A DNA stretch of 25,444 nt from a virus. The DNA lies in the IMG/VR virus record IMGVR_UViG_3300042691_018649, positions 1 through 25,444 of that record. One strand, written 5' to 3'. The notes beneath the pieces are model-generated. The model was not told the origin of the DNA. It ran no database searches and was given only the letters and a program-made list of their open reading frames with translations. Each line of letters starts with the position of its first letter. The first letter of the stretch is position 1. Made by a program: the position numbers and the translations under genes. This document shows, piece after piece, positions 15,102-22,454 of this stretch.

Positions 15102-15772
15102 ATGTAGTAATTAACGGTTATACTGGCAACGGTTGGTATGCAGATGGGCAAAAACGCCTGCGTGAATCATTGCAAGGCATGAAAGGTTTTGAATTGTCAT
15201 TTAGCAAAACAAACCTTGACACCAACCCGTACTTTTTGCACTCCTGCCCGTACACGGTAAAGGCGGCAGAGATTTACACGGCCATTCACCAAGGCGCAAC
15301 ACGCATCCTTTGGTTGGATTGTTCAATATGGGCTATAAAAGACATACAGCCTATCTTTGACATTATTGAGCGCGATGGCTATTACTTTATAAAATCGGGC
15401 TACAACTGCGCGCAAACAAGTAATGACAAGGCATTGGAATACTTTAACATAAGCCGCAACACGGCAGAGCATTTACCTGAGATTTGGAGTTGCGTTTTTG
15501 GACTTGATTTGTCCAATTTAGACGCAGAAGCGGTGTGCGAATTGTTTTTACAATCAGCAAAAGATGGCATATTTAACGGTCCTCGTCATCACGGATGGGG
15601 CAGCAAAGACTCGCGTTTTTTGTTTCACCGGCAAGACCAAACATGCCTATCACTTGCCGTGCATACTGAAATAAGCAACCCCATATTACATGAGCCTACT
15701 GAGCATTTGTGCTACGTTGGGCAAGATTGGCCTGTTACCGATACAACCATTTTTAAAATGAAAGGAATGTGA
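15098..15772 (+). CDS. GT-A-like glycosyltransferase (LPS/galactosyl-type pattern)
   Basis: The product has 224 residues, begins with VVINGYTGNGWYADGQKRL and has ATRILWLDCSIWAI (67-80), where D-x-S takes the place of D-x-D after a buried strand. Near the C-terminus HRQDQTCLSLAVH (177-189) resembles the R-x-D-Q-x-x-x-S/N helix found in many sugar transferases of capsule or lipopolysaccharide synthesis. The start at ATGA overlaps the previous gene; the end shares TGATG with the methyltransferase. Donor and acceptor are unknown. A non-enzymatic glycan-binding relative cannot be excluded because the D-x-D is incomplete. Confidence 0.7.
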   Translation: MNVVINGYTGNGWYADGQKRLRESLQGMKGFELSFSKTNLDTNPYFLHSCPYTVKAAEIYTAIHQGATRILWLDCSIWAIKDIQPIFDIIERDGYYFIKSGYNCAQTSNDKALEYFNISRNTAEHLPEIWSCVFGLDLSNLDAEAVCELFLQSAKDGIFNGPRHHGWGSKDSRFLFHRQDQTCLSLAVHTEISNPILHEPTEHLCYVGQDWPVTDTTIFKMKGM

Positions 15773-16407
15773 TGGGCCTACTTACAAAACTGAAACAATT
15801 TTATCTTATGAACAATAAACAATACTTGGCGCAAAATGCGCTTGGCTTTGAGGGCGACACCTTCCTCAAGGAATGGTTTGAAAAAATCACCACAGAAAAC
15901 AAAATTACTTGGATTGTTGAAACCGGCACTTTCAGGGGCGCAACTACGCGGCACTTTGCTAACATGGCTGCAAAGGTTGACACCATTGAAATTAATGCTG
16001 AGAACTTTGCCGCAGCAAAAGAAACACTTGCCGGAGTTGAAAATGTAAACATGCACTTTGGCAATTCTGCTGAAGTATTAAAAGCCATTTTTGAAGCACG
16101 GCCAAAGCAAGGTAAAAAGCCCAACACGTTATTTTTTTTGGATGCGCATTGGGGCGAGTACAACCCGCTGCTTGATGAGCTGGCACTGATTAAAGAATAC
16201 GGATTTAAGCCTGTTATTGCGATACATGATTTTAAAGTACTTGGCAATGCTGAACTTGGATTTGATACATACGGCTCAATCGTATATGAATGGGATTACA
16301 TCAAAGACGGTATTGAAGCGATATATGGCGCGGGTAAATACCGCGTGGAGTACAACAGCCAGGCAACCGGTGCAAAACGTGGCGTAATTGTAATATTGCC
16401 TGCATGA
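15772..16407 (+). CDS. Class I SAM-dependent methyltransferase
   Basis: The ATG at 15772 lies in TGATG with AAAGGA just upstream, a better start than GTG 15769. Of 211 residues, motif I is WIVETGTFRGATTRHFA (48-63), the acidic end of strand 2 is TIEINAEN (71-78), then HFGNSAEVL (95-103) and FFLDAHWGEYNPLLDELALI (121-140). The LDAHW-type motif is seen in methyltransferases of glycan and FkbM-like or Methyltransf_24 groups. In an operon of glycosyltransferases it probably O-methylates a sugar, for example to cap a chain or to alter antigenicity. The substrate is inferred from neighbours only. Confidence 0.82.
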   Translation: MGLLTKLKQFYLMNNKQYLAQNALGFEGDTFLKEWFEKITTENKITWIVETGTFRGATTRHFANMAAKVDTIEINAENFAAAKETLAGVENVNMHFGNSAEVLKAIFEARPKQGKKPNTLFFLDAHWGEYNPLLDELALIKEYGFKPVIAIHDFKVLGNAELGFDTYGSIVYEWDYIKDGIEAIYGAGKYRVEYNSQATGAKRGVIVILPA

Positions 16408-16622
16408 ATCTAAAATCAATAGCTGAAGGTTTTACCAATTTGCTGTTCACAAAAGAGTTGGTTGAAGATGTGGCAAAGCAACGCAAGGGGATTTGTGATG
16501 CCTGCCCTGTAAGCGAATTTGGCAAAAGCAAATATTGCAAACTGCGCAATGGCGGGTGTGGGTGCTATCTTCCTGCCAAGCACAGGGCAATGGATGAGGA
16601 ATGCCCAAAAAATAAATGGTAA
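16404..16622 (+). CDS. 72-residue Cys-rich, probably zinc-binding protein
   Basis: The product carries CDACP, YCKL, CGCYL and a final ECPKNKW. The six or so cysteines arranged as two pairs plus GCGC strongly suggest a structural zinc ribbon. Similar mini-proteins ending in CP-x-x-KW are common in tailed phages and usually left unnamed. The first helix (KSIAEGFTNLLFTKELV) is amphipathic. It is embedded between the methyltransferase and the last glycosyltransferase gene, with ATGA and TAATG junctions. Whether it serves the glycan pathway or is a generic phage protein is open. Confidence 0.75.
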   Translation: MNLKSIAEGFTNLLFTKELVEDVAKQRKGICDACPVSEFGKSKYCKLRNGGCGCYLPAKHRAMDEECPKNKW

Positions 16623-17383
16623 TGCACAAACTTGGTATTGCATACAATGTTTTTGACGGTGAAGAACTGCTTGACGGCTCCATCATGTGCGTGCGTCCCA
16701 TTGCTGATTACATTGTGGCCGTGGTTCAAACAACCTCGAATCACGGCCAATTTTATACCGGTGGGTATTCAGAATGTTTGCGCCTTTGTGAACTGGGCTT
16801 AATTGATGAAATTGCGGTTGTTGAAACAAATGGCAGCATCCCGATTAAAAAGGAAAAGGCCAAGCGGCAAATAGGCGCTGATTATTGTAAGAAAAACGGC
16901 TGCACCGTAATGGCTCACATGGATTGCGATGAGTACTATCATACAGACCAGTACCAAACCTGCTATGAGCGTTTTATTGCGTCAGATTTTGACGGTTCAG
17001 CCTGCAAAATGCAAACGTATTACAAACGGCCTACATTAAAGCTGTGGCCTCCGGAGGAGTATTATGTGCCGTTGTTTCATCGCATTGATAAATCGCACGC
17101 CATGATTGACCATTATCCGGTTTATTCTGATCCAACCCGCAGGATGCACACGACTAAGTTTTTGCCATTTAGCAGGTCAGAAATTGAAATGCACCACTTT
17201 TCATTTGTGCGCAACAACATCAGGCGCAAGTTGGAAAACTCATCTGCACGGCAAAACTTTAACAGCCGATTAGACGACCATGTGCAGCAATGGTTCAATG
17301 CTGAAGAAGGCTGTGTATTGGATTATTTCGGGCATGAGAAGCGTTTGATTGAATGCCCTAATGTGTTTAGCATTAACCTGTAA
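16622..17383 (+). CDS. GT-A-like glycosyltransferase, last gene of the cassette
   Basis: I prefer the ATG at 16622 because it makes a TAATG overlap like other genes in this operon; the ATG at 16616 would add two residues. The 253-residue product has ADYIVAVVQTTSNHG, then TVMAHMDCDEYYH with D-x-D at 101-103, flanked by a conserved-looking MDCDE. Many family 2-like enzymes of this DUF-type contain a W-x-x-EY-x-x-P segment, here LWPPEEYYVPL. The C-terminal part has HHFSFVRNNIRRKL, a His/Arg-rich helix that could hold the donor phosphate. It is the final gene before the convergent minus-strand block; the stops overlap by 11 bases. Confidence 0.78.
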   Translation: MHKLGIAYNVFDGEELLDGSIMCVRPIADYIVAVVQTTSNHGQFYTGGYSECLRLCELGLIDEIAVVETNGSIPIKKEKAKRQIGADYCKKNGCTVMAHMDCDEYYHTDQYQTCYERFIASDFDGSACKMQTYYKRPTLKLWPPEEYYVPLFHRIDKSHAMIDHYPVYSDPTRRMHTTKFLPFSRSEIEMHHFSFVRNNIRRKLENSSARQNFNSRLDDHVQQWFNAEEGCVLDYFGHEKRLIECPNVFSINL

Positions 17384-17627
17384 GGCTTGTGTCTTTATCA
17401 ATCCAGGCAAGCAAATGAAATAGCTTTCCTTTTAGCCTGTATGTTTCGCCTTCGTCAAATAGATTTTTCATTACAGGCTCACCACCAAATGTACTCTTGC
17501 TTTCATCAATTACCTGAGAAATCATCAGTTCGTTAAGTAAAGAAGCCCATGCGCGCATTTCTTCCAAATGCAACACAGGGGCCTCCATTTCTTCAATTTG
17601 CTTTGCTTTGGTTTTCGATCCCGACAT
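17373..17627 (-). CDS. 84-residue acidic-helical protein of unknown function
   Basis: I use the ATG at 17627 because a longer reading starts inside the phosphoesterase gene and adds 35 shadow residues. The product begins SGSKTKAKQIEEME and is mostly helical (LHLEEMRAWASLLNELMIS), ending LLAWIDKDTSLTG. No domain is recognised. It lies 22 bases downstream of the phosphoesterase stop and also has a possible promoter of its own (17631-17638). Its 3' end overlaps the end of the glycosyltransferase operon on the other strand by 11 bases. Confidence 0.62.
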   Translation of the reverse strand: MSGSKTKAKQIEEMEAPVLHLEEMRAWASLLNELMISQVIDESKSTFGGEPVMKNLFDEGETYRLKGKLFHLLAWIDKDTSLTG

Positions 17628-17630
17628 ACA

Positions 17631-17638
17631 CAAATTTA
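17631..17638 (-). promoter_or_regulatory. Possible -7 box for the 84-residue gene
   Basis: TAAATTTG on the minus strand ends three bases before the ATG at 17627. No TTG is found at the expected -33 distance, so this is weak evidence only. If used, the message would be leaderless. Confidence 0.25.
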
Positions 17639-17649
17639 AGCAATTTGGC

Positions 17650-18666
17650 TCACCTAACTTTGCCTTGAATGATTTTTTTGTTATGCACTTCAAAATCACC
17701 TGATTGCTCTTTTTCAACCAATGCGAAACCAAGGTTACATTGCCCTACTTGGGGATTGTATTCCGGTTTTAAATCAGATAAGCAACCGGTACTCCATGTA
17801 CCATATTGTTTGCCTTGCATATTTGTCCAAAGATGCTCGGATGATTTGTGCAAGTGGCCTATAATAGTTGACTGAAATGTTTTCATTTGTACGCCACGAG
17901 CAGGTGATACCGGTGCAAATATGCCTTTTACGATGTGATGGCCGTGCGCAACCATAAGATGCCCAAATTCCATCCAATGCGTATCGGGTACAAACTCTAT
18001 GCTTTTTTCACGCAGTTTCAATACTTCGGGGAGTTCCATAAATCCCAAATTAAACAAATCAGCAGCGTTGCGAATTATATAGTTATTCCAACGAGCATCA
18101 TGATTGCCAGTGTGGTACACAATGGTTTGTTTTGGAAAAACCTTTCTGAGCATATTTAAAAAGTTTTCTGTTTCCTGAAGTTCATCATGCACGGTCATAG
18201 CCGATGGCTTTACTAACCACTTGCCTAAACGTGGGAAATCCATTAAGTCACCATTGATAATTATGGTATCGATGCCAAACTTATCGCCTTCTTCAAACGC
18301 AATATCAATAGCCGCGTCATCTTGATGTCCTATGTGTATGTCAGAAATAACAAGTGCCTTTTTATTCGCTTTAGCAAATACGTATGGCTCAACTTTGAAA
18401 TTATCACGATGTTCAACGGGGAACTGCTTGCGCGCTTCATCAAGCCTTTCTTTAAATGTAATTATTGCATTTGCGCTTGTGTTTCTAACCCTTTTCCCGC
18501 TTAATCCCTGAACAGCCCGAATTGAACTTCTTGCTTCCTCTATATCCTTAAACACGGCATTGTATTTGGCAAACAATAGCTTTGCAAGGGTTCTGTTTTC
18601 GGTAATTTGATAGTTTTCAAGCAATATTTGACGCGCCAAATCTCGCTTAGATAATTGTTTTCCCAT
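17650..18666 (-). CDS. Calcineurin-like metallophosphoesterase with helical N-terminal domain
   Basis: All signature motifs of the family are present in 338 residues: DIHIGH (109-114), NGDLMDFPRLG (138-148), GNHDARW (187-193), VAHGHH (239-244) and GHLHKSS (270-276). These bind two metal ions and hydrolyse a phosphate ester or nucleic acid backbone. Residues 1-75 form an N-terminal helical region with SKRDLARQILLEN, EEARSSIRAVQGLSGKRV, basic and perhaps DNA-binding. Similar proteins occur in Bacteroidota phages. The gene is reversed relative to everything around it and separates the glycosyltransferase cassette from the portal. Substrate unknown: RNA, DNA, cyclic nucleotide and nucleotide-sugar are all open. 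Confidence 0.85.
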   Translation of the reverse strand: MGKQLSKRDLARQILLENYQITENRTLAKLLFAKYNAVFKDIEEARSSIRAVQGLSGKRVRNTSANAIITFKERLDEARKQFPVEHRDNFKVEPYVFAKANKKALVISDIHIGHQDDAAIDIAFEEGDKFGIDTIIINGDLMDFPRLGKWLVKPSAMTVHDELQETENFLNMLRKVFPKQTIVYHTGNHDARWNNYIIRNAADLFNLGFMELPEVLKLREKSIEFVPDTHWMEFGHLMVAHGHHIVKGIFAPVSPARGVQMKTFQSTIIGHLHKSSEHLWTNMQGKQYGTWSTGCLSDLKPEYNPQVGQCNLGFALVEKEQSGDFEVHNKKIIQGKVR

Positions 18667-18691
18667 GATTAATATTTTATAATTATTGCTA

Positions 18692-18719
18692 CAAATATAA
18701 GAAAGTTTTAAAAAACAAA
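18692..18719 (-). promoter_or_regulatory. Promoter for the metallophosphoesterase gene
   Basis: On the minus strand TATATTTG (18699 to 18692) is a perfect -7 box. TTTG (18719 to 18716) lies 16 bases upstream, slightly shorter than usual. The leader to ATG 18666 is about 20 bases and AT-rich, with no Shine-Dalgarno. Confidence 0.5.
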
Positions 18720-18725
18720 AACTTT
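18702..18725. promoter_or_regulatory. AT-rich dyad in the divergent promoter region
   Basis: AAAGTTTT (18702-18709) and AAAACTTT (18718-18725) form a perfect 8-bp inverted repeat separated by eight bases. It overlaps the -33 region of the minus-strand promoter and lies about 35 bases upstream of the -33 box of the portal promoter. It could be an operator or a bidirectional terminator-like element. Chance is possible in such AT-rich DNA. Confidence 0.35.
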
Positions 18726-18758
18726 TTATTTTGCAAGTGCTTACAAATTATTTGCATA

Positions 18759-18787
18759 TTTGGGTAATAATGGGTAATGTATATTTG
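18759..18787 (+). promoter_or_regulatory. Promoter for the portal-lysis operon
   Basis: TTTG at 18759-18762, a 17-base spacer and TATATTTG at 18780-18787 match the consensus. The -7 box ends five bases before ATG 18793, so the message would be leaderless. Confidence 0.6.
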
Positions 18788-18792
18788 CATTG

Positions 18793-20073
18793 ATGCAAAA
18801 TGCCAACATAACTGAATTGCAAAAGGGGATTTACCTCATCCAAGCTAAAGCGCCTGAACCGCTTACGGCTGTAAACAATAAGCAGCGCAAAATAATCAAC
18901 TACGGGGCAAAAAATAATTACCCGCAAGAGATACTGAGGGCAATTAATCGTTCAAGCTATGGCGCAAGCTGTGTAAAAACATTTGCATCGTATATTTTTG
19001 GCAACGGCATAAAAGTGAGCCAAGACACGCCATTTTCGCGTGAGATTCAATATTACCTGCTCACGCATGAGTTCATGCAAAAAATCATTTACGACTACGC
19101 CATGTTTGGCGGGTTTGCTTTTCAATGCCGGTTTAACAGCAATGGCAATATTGCTATGCGCTCATTTAACGGCAGCGGCATCGTGCATGTTGATTTTAGT
19201 ACCATTCGCTTGGGCAATTACGATGAAACCACGTTTGACGTGCGCACCGCATGGATATCACAAGATTGGGAGCAGTACACCAAAAAGGAATACAAACCTA
19301 TTGAAATTGAATTGTTTGACGTAATCAAAGCGCGCCAAGCGGTTGAAGATATTAAACAACGCGGAACAGGCTCGTACAATGGACAATTGTTTTACACCAA
19401 GCAATACAAGCCTGGCGAACCATTTTACCCATCTCCGGTATGGGCTGCTGGTTTAAGTTGGATTTATTGCGATGGGCAAATAGGTGAGTTTCACGAAAAC
19501 AACATTGATAATGGCTTTTTCCCGTCTGTAATTCTGTATCACCCAGGCATCATGTCAGGCGAAAAAACAGCCGATGGCCGTGATGTGGTTGATGCGCTAA
19601 AAGAAGATTTAGAGCAATTCCAAGGCGCTGAAAACAGCGGTAAAATATTCAACTTGTTTGGCCCAAGCCGCGAAAGCGCACCGCAATTGATACCCATATC
19701 AGCCAACAATAATGCTGATTTGTTCAACACATTAGCTGAAATTATTGAAAAAAAGATAGTATCTGCATTTCAAATGCCTAAATTATTGGCCGGCATTGAA
19801 ACGCCTGGCGCATTGGGTAGCACAAATGAGATTGCCAACAGCATTGAGATGTATGTATCGCAAATACAAGGGCATATCAAATTTGTAGAGCAGGAAATTA
19901 ACCGCGTATTGCAATACGTGGAAGGTTATGACGGCACAAAAGTAGAATTTGTTACCAATAAGCCTATCAGCTACCTTGATCCTGATTTTCTTGCTTACCT
20001 TGACGAATCAGAAATACGCACATCATTGGGATATCCCGCAACAAGACCATCACAACAAGACACCACAATATGA
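18793..20073 (+). CDS. Phage portal protein
   Basis: I use the ATG at 18793; a TTG three bases upstream is less likely. The 426-residue product has the portal layout: an N-terminal part (NYGAKNNYPQEILRAINRSS), a stem helix region, a clip loop near GRDVVDALKEDLEQFQG and a long crown helix NEIANSIEMYVSQIQGHIKF followed by VEQEINRVLQYV. The SAFQMPKLLAGIETPGALGS segment is typical of portals of siphoviruses, where residues after F-x-x-P contact the tail. Twelve copies form the DNA channel at one head vertex; terminase docks here. It lies about 18 kb from the terminase gene and has its own promoter. Confidence 0.82.
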   Translation: MQNANITELQKGIYLIQAKAPEPLTAVNNKQRKIINYGAKNNYPQEILRAINRSSYGASCVKTFASYIFGNGIKVSQDTPFSREIQYYLLTHEFMQKIIYDYAMFGGFAFQCRFNSNGNIAMRSFNGSGIVHVDFSTIRLGNYDETTFDVRTAWISQDWEQYTKKEYKPIEIELFDVIKARQAVEDIKQRGTGSYNGQLFYTKQYKPGEPFYPSPVWAAGLSWIYCDGQIGEFHENNIDNGFFPSVILYHPGIMSGEKTADGRDVVDALKEDLEQFQGAENSGKIFNLFGPSRESAPQLIPISANNNADLFNTLAEIIEKKIVSAFQMPKLLAGIETPGALGSTNEIANSIEMYVSQIQGHIKFVEQEINRVLQYVEGYDGTKVEFVTNKPISYLDPDFLAYLDESEIRTSLGYPATRPSQQDTTI

Positions 20074-20570
20074 GTTGCTGCAAATGTTTATTCATAAGCC
20101 TTAGCGATTTTACAGGCCGTGTGCCAATAGGAACGCACAATATCCAAAACAATCAGATTGCTCCAAGCATTGAATTAACGCAATTGCAGTACATTCAACC
20201 ATTGCTTTGCGATGATTTGTACGATGAGTTGTGCAACCAAATAAACAATGACACGCTAACTGAAGCAAACACAGCGCTATTGTGCTACATAAAAGACATC
20301 CACGTGCGCTATGCGTTTGCTGATTTTATTTACCGCCATCCCATACGCGTTACAGCTGAAAGCGTGGTTCGCAAGGTGAGTGACGAAAGTGAATTTGTTG
20401 ACTTTTTGACCATTGAAAAGCAAGCTAATCAATACCGGTTGGATGCGGGCATATTTGAATCGCTCATGATTAAGTTCCTGCAAGATAACGAAGATACTTA
20501 CCCGCTGTGGAAGAACAGCGATTGCAACAAGTGCCGTATCAATAGCCGCAAGGTTGGAGGGTTCTTTTAA
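20070..20570 (+). CDS. Head-tail connector (gp6-like adaptor)
   Basis: The 166-residue product begins at ATGA overlapping the portal stop, the usual place of the connector. It is largely helical: LTQLQYIQPLLCDDLYDELC, ALLCYIKDIHVRYAFADFIYR and EFVDFLTIEKQANQYRLDAG. A PIRVTAESVVRK turn between helices is characteristic of these adaptors in Bacteroidota phages. It binds beneath the portal and links it to the tail. Four cysteines at the termini (CCKC and CNKC) could form a small metal site joining the ends. It ends with TAATG shared with the fibre gene. Confidence 0.7.
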   Translation: MSCCKCLFISLSDFTGRVPIGTHNIQNNQIAPSIELTQLQYIQPLLCDDLYDELCNQINNDTLTEANTALLCYIKDIHVRYAFADFIYRHPIRVTAESVVRKVSDESEFVDFLTIEKQANQYRLDAGIFESLMIKFLQDNEDTYPLWKNSDCNKCRINSRKVGGFF

Positions 20571-22453
20571 TGATAACTATAAACAGCGCACAAAGCAACA
20601 CGGTCATTTTATACCTTGACTCTACTAAGCAATATTTTTTGTTTGAGTTTGTGAGCGGGTTGGCATGCGGGAATATTTACATTATACCTGAAAACGTAAG
20701 CACGTGCGCTGATTACCAAAAATTTGTTATCAATCACGATTTTGGCTTTGGCGGGGTATGGACCTTGAATGTGTATGAGCAAACAAGCCCTGTAAACACC
20801 AATCCGGCAAATGCGACTTTTCTGATGACAGATTTGGTAAAGATTGTTGTGGATGAAACGTGCTTTAACACGCCCCCAATAATTACCAACCCATGCCCTG
20901 ATATTAATCCTATTGATTTCAGCTGCGAAGATTTACTTACGCCATACACCGGATTAACAACTGAACAAATCAACTGCGTGCTGGCATCGCTCACGTGCGA
21001 CTATTTAAAGGATAACTTGACCTATGAGCAAATTGCTTGCTTTGGCCCGCCATTATCTGATTACTCATGCGCGCAATTGTTGGAAGGCTTAATAGAATCG
21101 CAACTTAGTTGCTTGCTTCGCTCATTTGATTGTGACTTTTTAAATGACCCGTATTTGGGATTGACAACTGAGCAATTAGCTTGTTTGCCATATAAGCCTA
21201 TTGAATTATACACATGTGGAGAATTAATTGACCCATATAATGGTTTGACTGATGACCAAAAGACATGCGTGCTGCAAAGCCTTTCATGCGAATTTTTAAA
21301 TAACCAATATACCGGCCTTACAGATGAGCAGCGTGAGTGCGTAGGCAAGCCAATAGAAGAATACACATGCGAGCAATTGATTGACCCATACACAGGGCTT
21401 AGTGATAATCAAAAATCATGTGTGTTGCAAGCGTTGCCGTGTGGCTTTATAAATGACAGGTACAATGGCCTTACTGATGAGCAACGCAGTTGTATTATTC
21501 AAGATGCAACATGCGAAGAACTGACAGACCCATACTTGGGGCTTACCGAAGAACAAAACATTTGCGTGCTTCAAAATTTAAGTTGTGACTTTTTAGAAAC
21601 CAATTTAACCGCTGAGCAATTAGAATGCATAATACTTCAACAGTACGATCCAGATTACCGCAACGTTCTTAACTATGCCACAGCGCAAGGGTTTACAACA
21701 GTAAGTAACTTTCAAAAGGTCTTGCAAAGTGATTACATGGCCAATTTAAAGGCAGCAACAGCCAATGGCATATCTGATTTTGAATTAATTCGCGTGTATG
21801 GCAATGACCTTGTGCATGGTGTAATACCCGCAAATTTAGGTTTTGACGGTATCAACTGGTCATCTCCAGGTACATTAATACCAACACGGGTAAATACATT
21901 AACAAAAACAATAAATCAAGGCTATTCAGGAAACGGTGTTGACGGTAGAATACGCGAAGCATTTAACCCTAACACAAGCGCCATACCAACAGATGATTTT
22001 TTGTGGTTTGCATTGTATTATTATGAAGGGTTTGCCCCAGTTGGATTTGCTGAATCTGTATTTGATAGTACATTTAATAAAAGGATAGATATGTTTTTTA
22101 TTCTTAATTCACTTTCGATTACTGTTCAATATTTGTTTAATATAAATACAGGGGTACAAACATATGCAACAGCTAATTCAGAGCCTGCATTTCAAAGATT
22201 AATTATGTGGCGCAGCGGCAATGATATTTACATTATGGTAAATGGCACGCAGTATGGGCCATTCTCAAATGGAAGCGATACCGGCAAGATGAATCAAGAG
22301 TTTAACTCTTTTTGCCGCGCATATCAAACAAACAATTTCTTTGATTTTATGGGCAGCAACACACGCAAAACAACGTTTGGTTTTGGCAAGGCATCAAACA
22401 TAAATAAACCATTATTAGACGCAGCATTGGCAGCATATCAAGTTAATCTATAA
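20570..22453 (+). CDS. Cys-repeat fibre-like protein with LamG-like C-terminal domain
   Basis: This 627-residue protein has three parts. Residues 1-115 are a beta-rich N-terminal domain (TVILYLDSTKQYFLFEF). Residues 119-353 hold ten repeats of about 24 residues with two cysteines each, consensus C-x-x-L-x-x-P-Y-x-G-L-T-x-E-Q-x-x-C. Residues 355-627 start with a helix (RNVLNYATAQGF) and continue as a probable jelly-roll domain (FLWFALYYYEG, RLIMWRSGNDIYIMVNGTQY, FGFGKASNINKPLL) like LamG/concanavalin folds. This looks like a receptor-binding fibre or head fibre: anchor, stalk, glycan-binding tip. Its place just after the portal and connector is unusual for a tail fibre, so a head-neck fibre is possible. 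Confidence 0.7.
   Translation: MITINSAQSNTVILYLDSTKQYFLFEFVSGLACGNIYIIPENVSTCADYQKFVINHDFGFGGVWTLNVYEQTSPVNTNPANATFLMTDLVKIVVDETCFNTPPIITNPCPDINPIDFSCEDLLTPYTGLTTEQINCVLASLTCDYLKDNLTYEQIACFGPPLSDYSCAQLLEGLIESQLSCLLRSFDCDFLNDPYLGLTTEQLACLPYKPIELYTCGELIDPYNGLTDDQKTCVLQSLSCEFLNNQYTGLTDEQRECVGKPIEEYTCEQLIDPYTGLSDNQKSCVLQALPCGFINDRYNGLTDEQRSCIIQDATCEELTDPYLGLTEEQNICVLQNLSCDFLETNLTAEQLECIILQQYDPDYRNVLNYATAQGFTTVSNFQKVLQSDYMANLKAATANGISDFELIRVYGNDLVHGVIPANLGFDGINWSSPGTLIPTRVNTLTKTINQGYSGNGVDGRIREAFNPNTSAIPTDDFLWFALYYYEGFAPVGFAESVFDSTFNKRIDMFFILNSLSITVQYLFNINTGVQTYATANSEPAFQRLIMWRSGNDIYIMVNGTQYGPFSNGSDTGKMNQEFNSFCRAYQTNNFFDFMGSNTRKTTFGFGKASNINKPLLDAALAAYQVNL
20924..21628 (+). repeat. Ten in-frame Cys repeats inside the fibre gene
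   Basis: The paired cysteines are 119/136, 143/157, 167/181, 188/205, 216/233, 240/257, 267/284, 291/308, 315/332 and 339/353. Pair spacing is 17 in full repeats and 14 where PYxG-type residues are missing (repeats 2, 3 and 10). Distances between repeat starts are 24, 24, 21, 28, 24, 27, 24, 24 and 24. Repeats 4-5 and 6-7 look like a two-repeat unit of about 51 residues that was duplicated. The DNA diverges more than the protein, so the repeats are old and under selection. Confidence 0.85.
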
Positions 22454-22454
22454 T

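Noticed and set aside
15801-16247. A 148-residue open frame on the minus strand inside the methyltransferase gene
   Set aside because: It mirrors the methyltransferase codons and is rich in Ser, Phe and Cys. The plus-strand gene has clear motifs and tight operon junctions.
12374-17383. The sugar cassette considered as a DNA-base hypermodification system (beta-glucosyltransferase type)
   Set aside because: No thymidylate-synthase-like, hydroxymethylase or kinase gene that would make a modified base is seen next to it. It remains possible if such genes lie outside the window.
20924-21628. Repeat block considered as a CRISPR or non-coding tandem array
   Set aside because: Repeat lengths are multiples of three, similarity is clearer at protein than DNA level, and the open frame continues through it with paired cysteines.
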